This document shows, in pieces, positions 1-11,075 of a stretch of DNA of 64,000 bases. The first letter of the stretch is position 1. Each line of letters begins with the position of its first letter. Location of the stretch: assembly GCA_026413225.1 (NCBI GenBank), contig CM048591.1, positions 73,868,052 through 73,932,051 of the forward strand, written 5' to 3'. Under the pieces are notes generated by a model. That model was not told where the DNA came from. It worked only from the letters and a program-made list of their open reading frames with translations, and did not search any database. The DNA comes from Otis tarda (taxonomy: Eukaryota; Chordata; Aves; Otidiformes; Otididae). Made by a program: the position numbers and the translations under genes.

Positions 1-50
1 ACCCCAACAGCAGCGCCGCCCGCCCCCGGCCCTCGCAGCCGGGCCCCTTC

Positions 51-60
51 GTACCTGCAG
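51..60 (-). other. Putative splice donor ending a minus-strand first exon
   Basis: Read on the minus strand the sequence is CTGCAG followed by GTACGAAG, a reasonable donor with CAG before GT; the exon would end at position 55 and the intron begin at 54. Upstream on the minus strand lies the rest of the CpG island, where an initiation site would be expected. No minus-strand ATG frame runs cleanly into this junction, so the exon is probably 5' untranslated. The exon start and the gene identity cannot be read from this window. Confidence 0.4.
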
Positions 61-73
61 CGGCGGCGGATGG

Positions 74-103
74 GAAGCGAAGCGAAGCGAGCCGAGCCGA
101 GCG
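74..103 (+). repeat. GC-rich pentanucleotide repeat
   Basis: Six successive 5-bp units are visible: three GAAGC, two GAGCC and one GAGCG. It lies within the CpG island, just upstream (in minus-strand sense) of the candidate donor, so it would be in the 5' untranslated region if the first-exon call is right. Confidence 0.85.
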
Positions 104-112
104 CGGCCCGGC

Positions 113-138
113 GGCTCTCTGTCTGTCCGTCCGTCTCC
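113..138 (+). repeat. Short tetranucleotide-like pyrimidine repeat
   Basis: Alternating GTCT and GTCC units form a short imperfect tetranucleotide run inside the CpG island, on the plus strand. It is adjacent to the pentamer and triplet repeats, so 74-175 is simple-sequence rich overall. Confidence 0.6.
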
Positions 139-147
139 GCACACCTG

Positions 148-175
148 CCACCGCCGCCGCTGCCGCCGCCGCCCC
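148..175 (+). repeat. CCG triplet repeat
   Basis: Imperfect run of CCG/CTG-type triplets (CGG on the minus strand) within the presumed first exon or proximal promoter. Triplets of this kind are common in vertebrate 5' untranslated regions and often vary in length. Confidence 0.8.
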
Positions 176-222
176 GCTTGCTGCCCGCGCCCGCGGCGGG
201 ACGGGAGACGCCTCGCCCTGCC

Positions 223-242
223 GGGGCGGGCGGGGGGGCGGG
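223..242 (+). promoter_or_regulatory. GC boxes and G-quadruplex-capable motif
   Basis: Four G-runs (223-226, 228-230, 232-238, 240-242) are each separated by a single C, which fits the strict G-quadruplex rule with one-base loops. The same bases contain overlapping GGGGCGGGC-type SP1/KLF boxes. It sits in the core of the CpG island. Confidence 0.6.
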
Positions 243-258
243 CGCGCGCCGCCGTCAA

Positions 259-266
259 GGCGGGAA
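259..266 (+). promoter_or_regulatory. E2F-like site
   Basis: GGCGGGAA is the reverse complement of TTCCCGCC, a match to the E2F consensus. It lies between two G-rich blocks in the CpG island. In GC-rich DNA such a word can occur by chance, so function is only inferred from the promoter context. Confidence 0.35.
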
Positions 267-296
267 GAGGCGGGGGGGCGGCGCCGGGCCGGGGGG
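262..296 (+). promoter_or_regulatory. Second G-run cluster (GC boxes)
   Basis: G-runs at 262-264, 272-278, 286-288 and 291-296 form a second cluster able to make a G-quadruplex with longer loops. It also includes GC-box words. Together with 223-242 it makes the plus strand markedly G-rich over about 75 bases. Confidence 0.5.
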
Positions 297-633
297 TTCT
301 GCCCCGGCGGCGGTGGATTCGTCGATCCACTCTGTCCCTCTTTGTCGGTTTATTTGCTTTTTCCTCCTAAGCCGCACTGCCGGGTCTCCCCTAGAGCCGA
401 AACGGGGCCCGTGGAGGCGGCTGGCCTCGAAAACGCTTTCCTCCCGCGGGTGCCGGCCGCAGGCCTGTCCCTTGCCCCTGGCTCCCAAACCAGCCGGCCG
501 GTCCCGTGGGGTGGGGGCTGAGGGGGTGGCGGCAAGGAGCGGCCCTGCCCGCGAGGCACCGGGAAGCGCGGGCCCCCGCCACAGCGACGGGGGGCTGGGG
601 CCTGGGGGTCGCGGTGGGGCCCGGGGCTGCAGC

Positions 634-645
634 CTGTCGCGACAG
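634..645. promoter_or_regulatory. Perfect 12-bp palindrome CTGTCGCGACAG
   Basis: A perfect inverted repeat centred on TCGCGA in the CpG island. It resembles, but does not match, the TCTCGCGAGA promoter palindrome. No function is assigned. Confidence 0.4.
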
Positions 646-830
646 CGGCTGGGGAGCGCGGGTTTGCTGGGGCCGGCGGGCGGGCCGCTCGTACGGGCGG
701 TGCACAGGGGCACGGGAACGTGTGCGCTCGCCGCTCTCTGTGCAATTTCCAACGTACACCTCAAACGCAATCTTGCCAGCGTCGGGTGTTCCTCGGCTTT
801 CGACGCTTTCAGTTTGTTTTAGGGCAAGGT

Positions 831-3471
831 ACTGCAGCCGATGTAGAGTATCAACGCCCCTGCCCCTTTCTACAATTCTTACGGCAGTAAAGCCAACCAC
901 ATCTTTATTACTATTATTATTAAACTCCAAAGTCTTAGTTTTCGTATGTGTCAAAAAAAACCCTGTTGCTCATCAGACATCCCAATACAGTTGAGAAACG
1001 TGAATTTTTGAATCTACTTCCTTGTAGTAGCTGAAAAAGAAAAGCAGCAAAATGCAAAATTTAAACAATTGCATCTAACTTTTTTTTTTTAAGTAATCCG
1101 TTGCGCTGCTTGAGAATAAAGGTAGTGAACACCTGTGGAACGAAGCAGGGAGATAGATGGGGTTTGTATCCTGTTACTTATGGAAAGGGAACCCTGACGA
1201 TTTCTCTCCCTTGGTGTTTTACTCTCAGTCTGGGTTGGAAAGTTTGGGCTAGAAGCTGCAATATAGAAAAGAAAAAAAAAAAGAGAAAAGTGTGATCTTC
1301 AAAGTAACACCTCTATATGAGACGGTCAACTCTGAGCTTTTGTTCCAAAAAGTACAAAAGCATACACCGTAGAAAAATATGCTGCTAATTAAAAATCTTT
1401 CTAAATTTAACTACATTTGCTTCCAATACATGCTATTATAAAGCAGTGATTAGGCAAATACATGTTTTGTACTCTTATCAAATCTCTGTATGTAGTAATT
1501 TTCAATATTTCCTTCTATACTCCGTTAATTGCATGGTGCCATGTTCCTTTGTGCAGTGTTCTCACAGCAGTTTGAAACATTCTTTTGAAATTAAAAGAAG
1601 GCAATTGCAAACCTACGAAACTGACAGAGCAGCTAATGAGATAAAATCTTCAGGTGCCTTTGTAAAAGGATGTTCAGTTATGCCACATGTGGACTGCTTT
1701 TCCTTAATGCCCTCTGTAAAAGATGGCTCAATGGCCTTCCAGAGGAAAGTTCGCTGACTCAGGATAGCTATTAGTTCCCTGTTTTTTGCCTTGCAAAACA
1801 ACTGGCCATAGGTTTTTTTTACCAACTGTAAAGTTATGCCAGTTTTAATCACCGTCTGCTTGGTAAGGGAGGGAAGCAATATATGCTACACAAGCAGTCC
1901 CTTACGATTTACTCCATGACCAAGTGAGGCTTGGATAGGCCACCTAGGACATGCAAAATTCCTTTTTGCCTGTGTCAGTGCGTTACAACTCGGTTCAGTC
2001 TGGTTTGTGACCGCTGCTGACATTTCTGGCTGTGGGAGCTGTTGTTCAGGTGTTTTCTGTGGCATGGGTAATAATATTAACATGCGTTGAGCAGGCTTCT
2101 TCTGCTTCCAGCCACCATTAATGCAGTATAATTTTGTGAGAAACACAGCAATTGCTTGCTTGAGAAGTAACATTAGAGGAGTATTCTATAAATATCCTGG
2201 TCGTGGATGTAGGGCTGCAACTGTGGTGTCCTTCGGCAAAATCCTTTTTTTTTTTTTTTTTTTCTGAATTAAGAGTAGGAATAACCAAATAGAACAGCTG
2301 GAGAAAGGGACTACCAAAGCAGACCATCTTCTTACCAGCTTTCTCCTGACCACCAAGCACTGTTCTGCAGTGCATGCTGATACCAAACAGTCTTCTAACC
2401 TTAAGGGCAGTTAGTTTCTGCAAAGACAGTTGAGTATACTCAGCTTCTTGCGGAGTCAGGCCCCTAGCAGGGGTGGCATTGTAATTATTTTAATGATACA
2501 TTGTAGTCACACCTTTTAGCTATCAATAGGATTATTCAGAAGAGAAAAGCAACGACAGCCACGCAAGGCTGAAAAATGGGGTGTACAAAGTTGATCTTAT
2601 CATTTCCCATAGTTTTGTTTATGCGTAGTGAATTGGGATATATCAGGAACTGACAACATTCTATGGGTTTACAGAGTAGTGTGTAATTAATTTAGCTGTT
2701 GTTTGTTAGAACATTTTATATTGTCCATGCATACTGTGATACTGATGTCTAGTCCAGTCAAACCTACTCCTTACCTTATAGTAAAATTGGAGCTATATGT
2801 GCTTGTTGATTCACAGGATATGATGATCTGTTAGGGATTATGAAGTGCCTTGCAGACATCAACAAAATATTTTTTAAAAAAAATAATTATTCTGACATTT
2901 CTATTGAGCAGAAGTGCTTTTTTTTTGTTTTGTTTTGTTCTGGAAGCTCGTGACAGGACAGCTTCCTCACCTTTCAAATGTTTTAAAGATGTATCTTAAA
3001 TGAAACTCCAAACTAAAACTATGCTAAGTTCTGTGTGTCTTTCTCCCCATCTGGCAAAACCTGAAAGCTTTCTGACTACTTACAGTTGTAGATGAAATGA
3101 GAAAGAACAAAAAAATGATAACTGTATCTTTGTTCTGAAAATCTGCATTTAATTTCAAAAAATGTAAATAAATTGAATAATGTGTATGCCCACCTAATGT
3201 TTAAAACTGTAATTGTCCAAACCACTTTATTTTTAGAAGCATCCACTGACAGAAGCTTTTATCTTGATATACATTGTGTGGCTTGAAATACTGCACATAG
3301 CTCCTTCTGCCTGTTTCTGTTGAATATTAAAGCTCTAAAATTACAGTCTCCAGGTTTGGTGAGTGTGTATTAATGCAACTTTTTTTGCACCCATGTAACT
3401 ATTTTTACTCAAGCACATAACCATTGAAGCAAAGGGTTCTTTGAAATGTCACACATTCCTTGTGTTTTGCG
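831..3471. other. Non-genic flank of the CpG island
   Basis: AT-leaning, CpG-poor sequence with no exon I can support. It holds A- and T-tracts near 1080-1090, 1270 and 2245-2263, and a TTTTG-type run near 2920-2940. Short open frames (for example 1446-1757) have no recognisable domain and no matching splice signals. It is either the upstream region of the leftward gene or the beginning of an intron of an unseen rightward one. Confidence 0.6.
2245..2263 (+). repeat. T-homopolymer (19 T)
   Basis: An uninterrupted run of 19 T (poly-A on the minus strand). No recognisable retroposon body was found beside it. Confidence 0.9.
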
Positions 3472-3545
3472 GTAGGAAACAGGGCTCAGTGAGTTGGCTG
3501 AGGTTGTGTAGCAAGTCAGGGGTGCAGCTGGGCAAGGAACTCCAA
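3472..3545 (-). mobile_element. Possible ancient MIR-like SINE relic
   Basis: On the plus strand the order of short words GGAAAC, GGCTCAGTGAG, a diverged GTTGTGTAGCAAGTCA and GTGCAGCTGG mirrors the reverse complement of the MIR core region (GAGGAAACTGAGGCTCAGAG followed by ...CACACAGCTAG...). MIR-type core-SINEs predate the amniote split and survive in birds as heavily diverged scraps. The match was judged by eye and is weaker than the 7088 copy. Confidence 0.35.
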
Positions 3546-6500
3546 AAAGAAGATTCTGTCCTCACTTGTCAGAAACAAAGCAGAGCAGCCCAGGAGAAAG
3601 GCACAGCTCAGCTCAGCTCAGATCACTGCATTACCTGTATGCTGACCTCTTCCAAAGACAGAAGAGTTCTCTGGTAGAATTTGGAAACCCCTGGGCAGTG
3701 AGGACAATGAGGGGCATGGTATCTTAAATTAGAGCTCTCCGCCTTGGTTGCCTGCATTCTCTGCATCATGCCATCTCCTCTGGATCAAGATCTGAAATGG
3801 TGCAGGGGAAGTTGCTCACGTGGTCAGCCGTATCTATCCTGTCTTCTCAGGCAAAACTGTGAGTTTTACACAAATCTGGCCCTTCCCATCAGCGTTGCAA
3901 TGTGAGAGTACAGCTAAGAATCTCACTCAGAATTCATAAATTCTAGTTATTGTCCCACGCACAAGGCAAACATAGAGGAGGTGGGAAAATTTCTCCAGCT
4001 GCTTTTCTGGCAGTTTGTAAATAGTTATTTTACCAACATACTACACAAAGCAAATGTTTACTCTGGCTTTATTTTATGCAGTCTCTTGGAAGAAAGAAGG
4101 CAGCTCAAAATGGTACAGAAAGTCTATAAAAAGTTCATCAGGTCCATGGCACTGCCATCTCTCCCAGTTTTAACCCCTCTGGTCAGGGCTGACTTCTCCT
4201 TAAAATTTGATAGAAAATTCATTATGTGATTAAATTATATTTTTCATTAAATTATCTGTTTGTCTGGAACATTTGGTTAGTATTATCAGAGAATCAAAAA
4301 TTCCTATCAGTTTAGAGTTTTTTTAAGCATCTTTCTTCTTCTTTTGATATGAAAATCCTATCATTTTTCTAGCCAACTGTGTTCTTATATTAAAGGATTT
4401 TTAAAGCACTAATGTCTGGGAACTAAGAATTATTGACAACTTTTCTTCAGAATGAAAAGACAGTGTTTCTTTAATTTTGTATGAGCTCTTTTAACCAAAG
4501 TCCGTGATTTGGAGGGGGAAAGGAAAACTGACTTAAAGTTTTTGAAAGCCTTGGGTTAGCAAAAAGATGTAGGAGATTATATGTTTAGAATCCTTGGATT
4601 ATGGAAATTAACTTTTTTTCTTAGATCTCACTTTATTTATTAGTAAGTGATAAAAAGTATAGTATAGACAGGACATTAATAAGATGCAGAAAGTCCCAAA
4701 TCTATACCAGAAATCCTGAGTTCTGTGGAAATGCTAGTCCAACTTGAAGCAACAGTAGTTCTTTTTCAGTGATAAGAAGTCTGCCAGCTTACCTGCCCTG
4801 TTCCTTTGCCCCAGCCCACCTTCCTTCTTCACTACCTTCAGACAGACCACTGAGGCTGCAGACATCGTGCCAAAAAGGAGAAGAGAGTTCAAGGGAAAGT
4901 GAGTAATTTTGAAACTCCTGATCTTCATCAGGAGATCTAGAAGATGCATGCAGAGACGCAAAGGGCATGAAAGAGCTACTCAACACCGTATGGTCTGTAT
5001 TGGTAAAATATTTGTTTGTCTGTGGCTCTTTTGTAGTCTTTTGTCCTTCCTTTCTGGATAAAAGATGCATTCTTTATGCAATTAATTCATTTATCTGTAA
5101 TGTAAAGGCATGAATAGTACATACCAGCTATCTCTCAATGACCAATGTTACAGCTGGTTAATTATCACAGTAACAATATTAAAACAATGAAAACTTGAAA
5201 TGGATCTGCTGCCAGCCTGTGGAGTGGTAGGTGATTTCTTAAAGGTTGCTTTTGAATAAAACTAAAGAGTCTCTTACCTGAGGAATAGCTAATTGAACAA
5301 ATTTTCCACACTGTCTCTTTAATATGCAAGCAGTTCATTACGTTGCACATACCATTTCACATAGGCTTAGGGTGGAATAGCACTTCCATTATTCTCTCCA
5401 AGCTCAAAGTAAATTCTGCTTATTTCTTTTAAATACAAAACACAGCTGAGCAGCTTCACATTGAACTTACTAAACACAGCAGTTTGCTGCTGCTTCCCCC
5501 ACTCCCCTTTAAATGTGTGTAAGGCAGTTCTCTCGTCAACAGCTAAGCACTGTTAACAGCCAGACTATTAAATTTTGCATGACAGAAGAAATGCAGTGAA
5601 GATTTTCCTTTCTTTTTTTAGTTGATATCTGAAACAGAGAAAATTTCTAATGCTCTAAAGTATCACAAGACCTAGAAAGCCATGTGAATAAAAGAACAGA
5701 AGTTGCTAAAGTAAATATGTTTCCTTCCTGTAGGAAATAAATTCCTGAAAAAAGCTCTCCAAACTTTATTAGCAACCTATGGATTCTGGAATCTAGGGTC
5801 TTTACAAGAAGCACTGATGAGTGCTGTGTTTGCTTTGAATGAGTTCTTCCTTGAAGCAGAAGAGAGATACCAGCCCAGGCAATGGCTAATATGGACCTGT
5901 CTGGTCCCTCAGGTGGGTCACTAAGGTGCCCTGAACAGGTATCAGTGCTTTACTCAGTGTGAGCAGACCACTGGATGGAACATCTCTGCCTCTGTAGAGA
6001 TGACCAGAGGGACCTGTATTTTCTCAGTGGGTAGCAATTCTCTCTCTAGTGTAGGTGGCAGGCACTGCTGGCTGACCCAAAGGAGAGAAGTGCATGATTT
6101 GGCACTTTTGACATCTGTGAGGTCAAAAAATAATCATTTTCCAGCTGGGCTTTGTGGGAGGAATGGCAGTATTGTTCACCTGGGAGAGCAGGATGCAAGG
6201 CCAGCAGGCAGGCTGGCTGCTTGTCTGCCCTTTTCACCCCTGCTTCTGTATTCAGAGGGGAGCCGGACACTCTGTGTAATTTCAAGATTAAATCTTACAT
6301 ATATATTACTCCGATAATAGGCATATTGATTAATGCCCTCTGTTAGGTGTTTTGCCTCTTCTAAGGGTTGCAGTGTTTAGCGTTCATTAGTTTTACCTTG
6401 CTTTACATGAAAAGGTGAAGGACTTCACTGAGATCAAAACAAGCTATTCTATTGTTCATATTAATAGTGGTAGGTGTTTTTCCTTCATAACTACCAGCTA

Positions 6501-7087
6501 GTTATTCATTAACAGTTTAAAACCCTCATAAATACATATTTCATTGTACCCCTGCAGAAGCATTACGAGAGACTGCAGATGTGTCAAATGCAGTAAGTCT
6601 GTATGAGGCTGACAGCTAAAAAAAGGAAATTCTGCCACAAAGCAAGACTAGAATATGTATTCATTTCCTCACACACTTCAGTGAGGAACTTGTGGGTTAC
6701 CATTTTCACAGGCTTACTTCATTAGAAGAGCTGCAGCTCTGTGGTTCTTCAGAGCACAGATTGATGAATTATTGGTATGTTGCATGTAGAATAGGTACAT
6801 AATTTACAGCATGATATATTGTGAAAGAAGGATACATATATATGTACATGTATATGTTTGTAAAGATCTGTTTGTACAGGCTTCATGTGCATAGTTATTG
6901 AAGTACTGAACTAATAATCAAACAGCTTCATCTACAGTTTTCATTGTGCAGGTCTGTGTAAAATTCATACATCAGTTTTCTGCAATTTTGGAAAGTTAAG
7001 TTGCTGTAAGTTGCAGTACCTAGCGTGTGAAGGTAGGAATCAGAAGCAACAGCATTTCTCTTTCCCCTGTATTACTGACTGGCCTTA
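3546..7087. other. Non-genic stretch, no feature supported
   Basis: Mixed sequence with no recognised repeat and no assignable exon. A GCTCA tandem (about 3605-3622) and two splice-like segments (minus 4849-4793, plus 6558-6592) are discussed as weak findings. Open frames at 6000-6317 and 4789-5070 give no recognisable protein. Confidence 0.55.
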
Positions 7088-7190
7088 GTACTTTGCACTC
7101 AAAAAGTGCTTGATAAGTATCATTAAGTAGGTAGGTATTGTGGCCTCATTTTACCAATGAGGAAGCTCAGGGTCAGAGAACACATTTAAT
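7088..7190 (-). mobile_element. MIR-like core-SINE relic
   Basis: The plus strand reads as a diverged reverse complement of the MIR 3' half: AGTGCTTGATAAGTAT, then GTAGGTA, then CTCATTTTACCAATGAGG, then AGCTCAGGGTCAGAGA. These correspond in order to the MIR words for the ...AGCGCTCAATAAATG... tail, the GTAGGTA spacer, the CCCATTTTACAGATGAGG block and the CTCAGAGAG block. The correct order and spacing make this the best of the ancient SINE calls in the window. The exact family (MIR, MIR3 or an avian-retained relative) cannot be decided by eye. Confidence 0.6.
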
Positions 7191-10100
7191 TTGGGTGAGA
7201 ATATACAGTGTCTTAAAAAGGTCTTTTCTATTTTCTGTATTAAAACAGAGATCCCAGTCTTGCGCTCTTAAGGGACAGAAGTTTTGGGGTGGAGTGAGTT
7301 ATATTTGACCCCGCTGTGAATAGTGTGATTTTCACAGTTGCTGTGAACCTGCATCTGCACTTGATGACCACTGAAGATGACCAACAGGATAAGAATGATG
7401 ACTGTCATTGGCAGGTCAGTGATTTTTCATATTGTATGGAAGTTAAACTGACATTTAGAAAAGATGTTCCTTATTTGAGCAACATTGTTGTGTGGGTTAC
7501 ACACTCGAAGGCAGTTTTAGGAGGCCCCTGCTTGTCTCAGGCAAACTATGCAACATGAGAGATGTCTATGGAATTCCTCTGATTTGAGGAAAAAAGACAA
7601 TGATAGATTTTGGGCCAGATCACTGGGTTTTACTGCATGGGCTTCATCAGCCTGTCAGCACCACTGATTTAGGAACTCTTGTTCATGTATAATCAGGAAA
7701 ATACTTCCTAGACGGATATTGTGCAAGAGGATGGTTATCATACATGCTATATTGTTTCAGGCAGCTCTGCTGTACTGAGACCTGCTGTAAAAGGCGGGTG
7801 AAACTTGGAATTCAAATTGATCTCTTAAATGTTAGCACTAGGGAAAGAAAATGCAAGAGTTATAGCATTGTTTCCTGAGCATTTCATTCTCCTGAGCATC
7901 TCATTCTCCAACCAATCGTTTTCAGAGCAAAATTACCATCTCTGCTTATGTTAGGCTTTGTCTGCTTTTAAAGGTCTGAGCATAGTGTGCCTGCTTTATT
8001 GGTCTCCCTTTTCCCTCCAAACCTATGCAATGAGCACCTGACAGGCCAAAAGCTGATCACCTTTCTTTGCATCTCATGGCTGACTCTCTTTGGGGGCTTC
8101 TTGCAGATGATGTTACAGGAAGCAGCAAGATCAGACAGGAGTGAAGAGACCCAGGCTTTACACCACAGGTGCTACTGATCTGTTGGGAAGATGCAGATAT
8201 GCAATGGCAGCTTGTCTTATATGAAATCCACTTGTTGTAGAAAGAAGCAGAGTGTAGAAAGAGCAGAATGATGCCATGGCCATTGGATCTGGCAAATTGT
8301 TGCCCATGGATGCAGGGCTGCTTCCTTCTGGGGATCTCCAGGGTTTGTACAGCTGGCAGTGTTTATCCCTTCCCTCTCAACTCTGTCCTCAAAGCAGCAA
8401 TGAGAGGGGACATCCAGGAGAAGTAACTCACAGGGTTGCATTTACTGCTGTGCTTTGTGGGTTGTGCAGAAGCAGGTGAGATACTTTGCAGCGTTGGAGG
8501 AGAATTTTTGTTGCCTTTCAGCCATGTTTGAATATCTGTTGTGTGCTTCTAGAGCTCTCCTTTCCCAGCCTGAGGTGAAAAGGATGTGTTATTTAAATTA
8601 AGAGCACAAAAGCTAATTAAGCTTAAGTTAGTTTTCCTTCTCTAGCTATCTCTACTAGATTGGAGTAGTAATTTTTTCATCCTTAAACTTTCAGCTTGGG
8701 TGTCTTGTATATTTCTTCCAAATTATCTTTATGCTTATATCTGTTTCCTTGGAACCCTTGCTCTAAAACATTGAGTTAACTCTCATCTTTTGATGAGGAT
8801 TTTCTCTATGTAGTTAGGTATTAGCCATTCCTAGTGAAGCAGAGATGCTTTACTGTGGTGTGGAAAGGTCGTGTGAACCACAAGCGTTCAATAAAAATGT
8901 GTTTAGAAATTGCTATTTACTTTCTACAACTGAACTAAGTTTGTACAGAGAGGGATGTTTGAAGACCAGCTACAGTAATAAACAAAATCATTTTGTATGC
9001 AGTTAAAATGTACTAAATTTGTTATCTGTGTTATAAATTTACTATATTTTTGCACATTCACTTTAAAGACTGTTTTTGAAAACTAAGTCTAAATTGTATC
9101 TATCTGTTTAATACAGGTATTGCATCTGATAAAATGTATTGAGGTATATAAAGTTTCTAATCAGATGTGTCTGAGGAATAGTTAAAACACACTTTTTGGA
9201 GAACAACACCCAGTAAGAAGCAAATCATTAAAAATAGTTAGAATCTTCAATACATAATACCTCTAGGCACTGAAGAGAAGAGTAGGAGAGGGGTATTTTA
9301 CTGTACTCTATTGTCATCCTGTGAAACCATTACAAAAGCACCATTGGAATTTAATTGAATATGGATTAAGCTTGCTGGAAGCAATTCATGACCATTTGGT
9401 AGACAATTCATTGTTTCAATTAATGTTAAGCTCTCCTTTATGCCTAAGGTTTTTTTTTGTTGCTGTTGATAGGAATGGTTAATTTCCAAATAGCTGTGGC
9501 ATCTTCTCTTGGCCATAGATGAAGAGAACACAGCAGCTTTGTGAGGTCGCAGGCCTATGATCAATAGTAAGCTGTTCAGCTGTTCTTGGGTAGACTCTGT
9601 CAGACAGAAATGAAAGGCAGAAAACTATCTATATGTTTGTACTAGATTTTCCTGGATAGTTTTTTAAAACAGAAGTAATATTTTTTATTTTTTTATTTTT
9701 TAAACAACTTATTATCTTGCATATTCTGAGCATTGACTAAAGAAATACAAAAAGAATAAAGAACTTGTTTGTTTGAGAAAACGGTATTAACTTCAAGCTA
9801 TTGACAGGCTTGTCTGTAAGAGTGAGTAAACGAAAAATAGTCTGAGGGCTGTGCATTGTGACATCTAAAGCAGATCCTTGTTGTCTGTGTCAAAATTTGG
9901 TGTCTGTGGATGAATGGGATTATTCTCAACAGTGCCTCCATGTATCTGTAAATTTATACGCCCATATGTACGCTTCATACATATGCATAATTTTTGTTGT
10001 TTGATTTAGCAGCATTGCGAAGGATCATGGAGGCAAAGCTCTTGCTACAAGGAATAAAATCCTCACATTTAAAAATATGGCAGAATCTTTTTCTTCAGGG

Positions 10101-10572
10101 AGGTAGTGTTGTGTCAGATCACTTCACCTCATTTGCACTGCTTTAGAATTAGCCTTTTACTTTCTCTCCAGTTTGCTGGTGTTGTTCGAGAGCTCAGATT
10201 GTGGCATCTCATTTAGAGTACACTTCGCCTGTCGTATTATTGTTGTAGCCAACTAGTATTAAAACAAAAAACAAGACGGGACAGTTAGGATTGCATGGTT
10301 GAGCTAGAATTTCCATTTATTTTATTTACCCCCTTTAAAGTTTCCTTCCTATAGCTGTGAATTTATAAGTAATTGGTTCCTACCTTATCTCACATATTTT
10401 TAATAGGGGTACTGAATTAAGTCAGAGCTGAATAAAAGCTTTGGAGTGCTGCTGGCTGAACTGACATTTCAGGTCTCGTATACTGGGTTTTAATTTAGAC
10501 TATTCGCATGCAAGTTATTGGCTAAAATTTTATAATTGGTACTGGGATTTGTTTATACTTCCTGGCCATGAA
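7191..10572. other. Non-genic stretch with one local duplication
   Basis: There is no assignable exon. A 17-bp unit (CCTGAGCATTTCATTCT, then the same with one change) is repeated in tandem at 7874-7907. Otherwise I see ordinary AT-leaning DNA; frames such as 8217-8441 and 9298-9564 show no domain. Confidence 0.55.
7874..7907 (+). repeat. 17-bp tandem duplication
   Basis: Two adjacent 17-bp copies differ at one base (a T/C change in the middle). This is consistent with a recent slippage or duplication event. Confidence 0.85.
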
Positions 10573-10657
10573 CGACCTGATCTCATGTGGCCCTGCTTTG
10601 AGCAGGGTATCATAAGAGATGTCTCCAAGCATCCCTACCAATTTAAAGTGTTCTGTG
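10573..10657 (+). mobile_element. Old CR1 LINE 3'-end fragment
   Basis: The words GATCTCATGTGG, CCTGCTTTGAGCAGGG, AAGAGATGTCTCCAAG, ATCCCTACCAATTT and TTCTGTG follow the order of the CR1 3' untranslated region in sense orientation (CCTGCTTTGAGCAGGGGG, then a block about a disputed-length spacer, then CCCTTCCAACC, then ATTCTGTG). It is more diverged than the other copies and is the only one whose sense strand is plus. It is truncated at both ends. Confidence 0.55.
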
Positions 10658-11075
10658 TTTGTACAGAAAGGGAAGAAGGCCGTGTCTGGGAACAGCTTAA
10701 GGTGTATGCAGGCAAACCTGAGAGCTCTTGCAAAGGCTGAGGTAGCTCACCTAGCAGTTGTTGTGCAGACACAGCAGTCTGATCTGCCAGAATCAGCCCT
10801 ACCACCATATTTACTCCTGCAGTAACCTCACAGACTAAAGCCATGGTGATGCTGGATTAGCTTTGTTAGTTGTTTGTGTATACTCATAGACTTCCTCCTA
10901 GCATATTTATTAAAATTTGGTATGTGTAACAGAACAAACGTTAGATGAGACTCTTTTGCTGGTCAGAGAGCCAGAGAACTGGCGTCCAGACAAGGAGGTA
11001 GTTCCTGAAAGCCCTGCAAAGGCATAGAGTCAGGAGGGTTATTTAATTTTCTTGTTTCCACTTTCTAATCTTTAG

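Larger units (their letters stand above)
1..830. promoter_or_regulatory. CpG island, likely promoter of a gene at the left edge
   Basis: This stretch is strongly GC-rich and full of CpG, and it gives way abruptly to CpG-poor AT-rich sequence after about 830-880. In vertebrates such islands mark unmethylated promoters. Seen inside it: G-runs and GC boxes at 223-296, a GGCGGGAA E2F-type word at 259-266, short GC-rich repeats, and no clear TATA box. The island continues beyond the left edge, so its full size is unknown. A splice donor on the minus strand at about 54/55 suggests transcription to the left; a rightward transcript from the same island cannot be excluded. Open frames here (for example 70-822 plus and 255-770 minus) are what stop-poor GC-rich DNA gives by chance. 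Their translations are proline, arginine, alanine and glycine rich, with no recognisable domain. Confidence 0.85.

Noticed and set aside
70..994. Long open frames in the CpG island (70-822 and 506-994 plus; 255-770, 350-745 and 391-954 minus)
   Set aside because: Stop codons are rare in GC-rich DNA, the frames overlap on both strands, and the translations are low-complexity P/R/A/G-rich with no domain.
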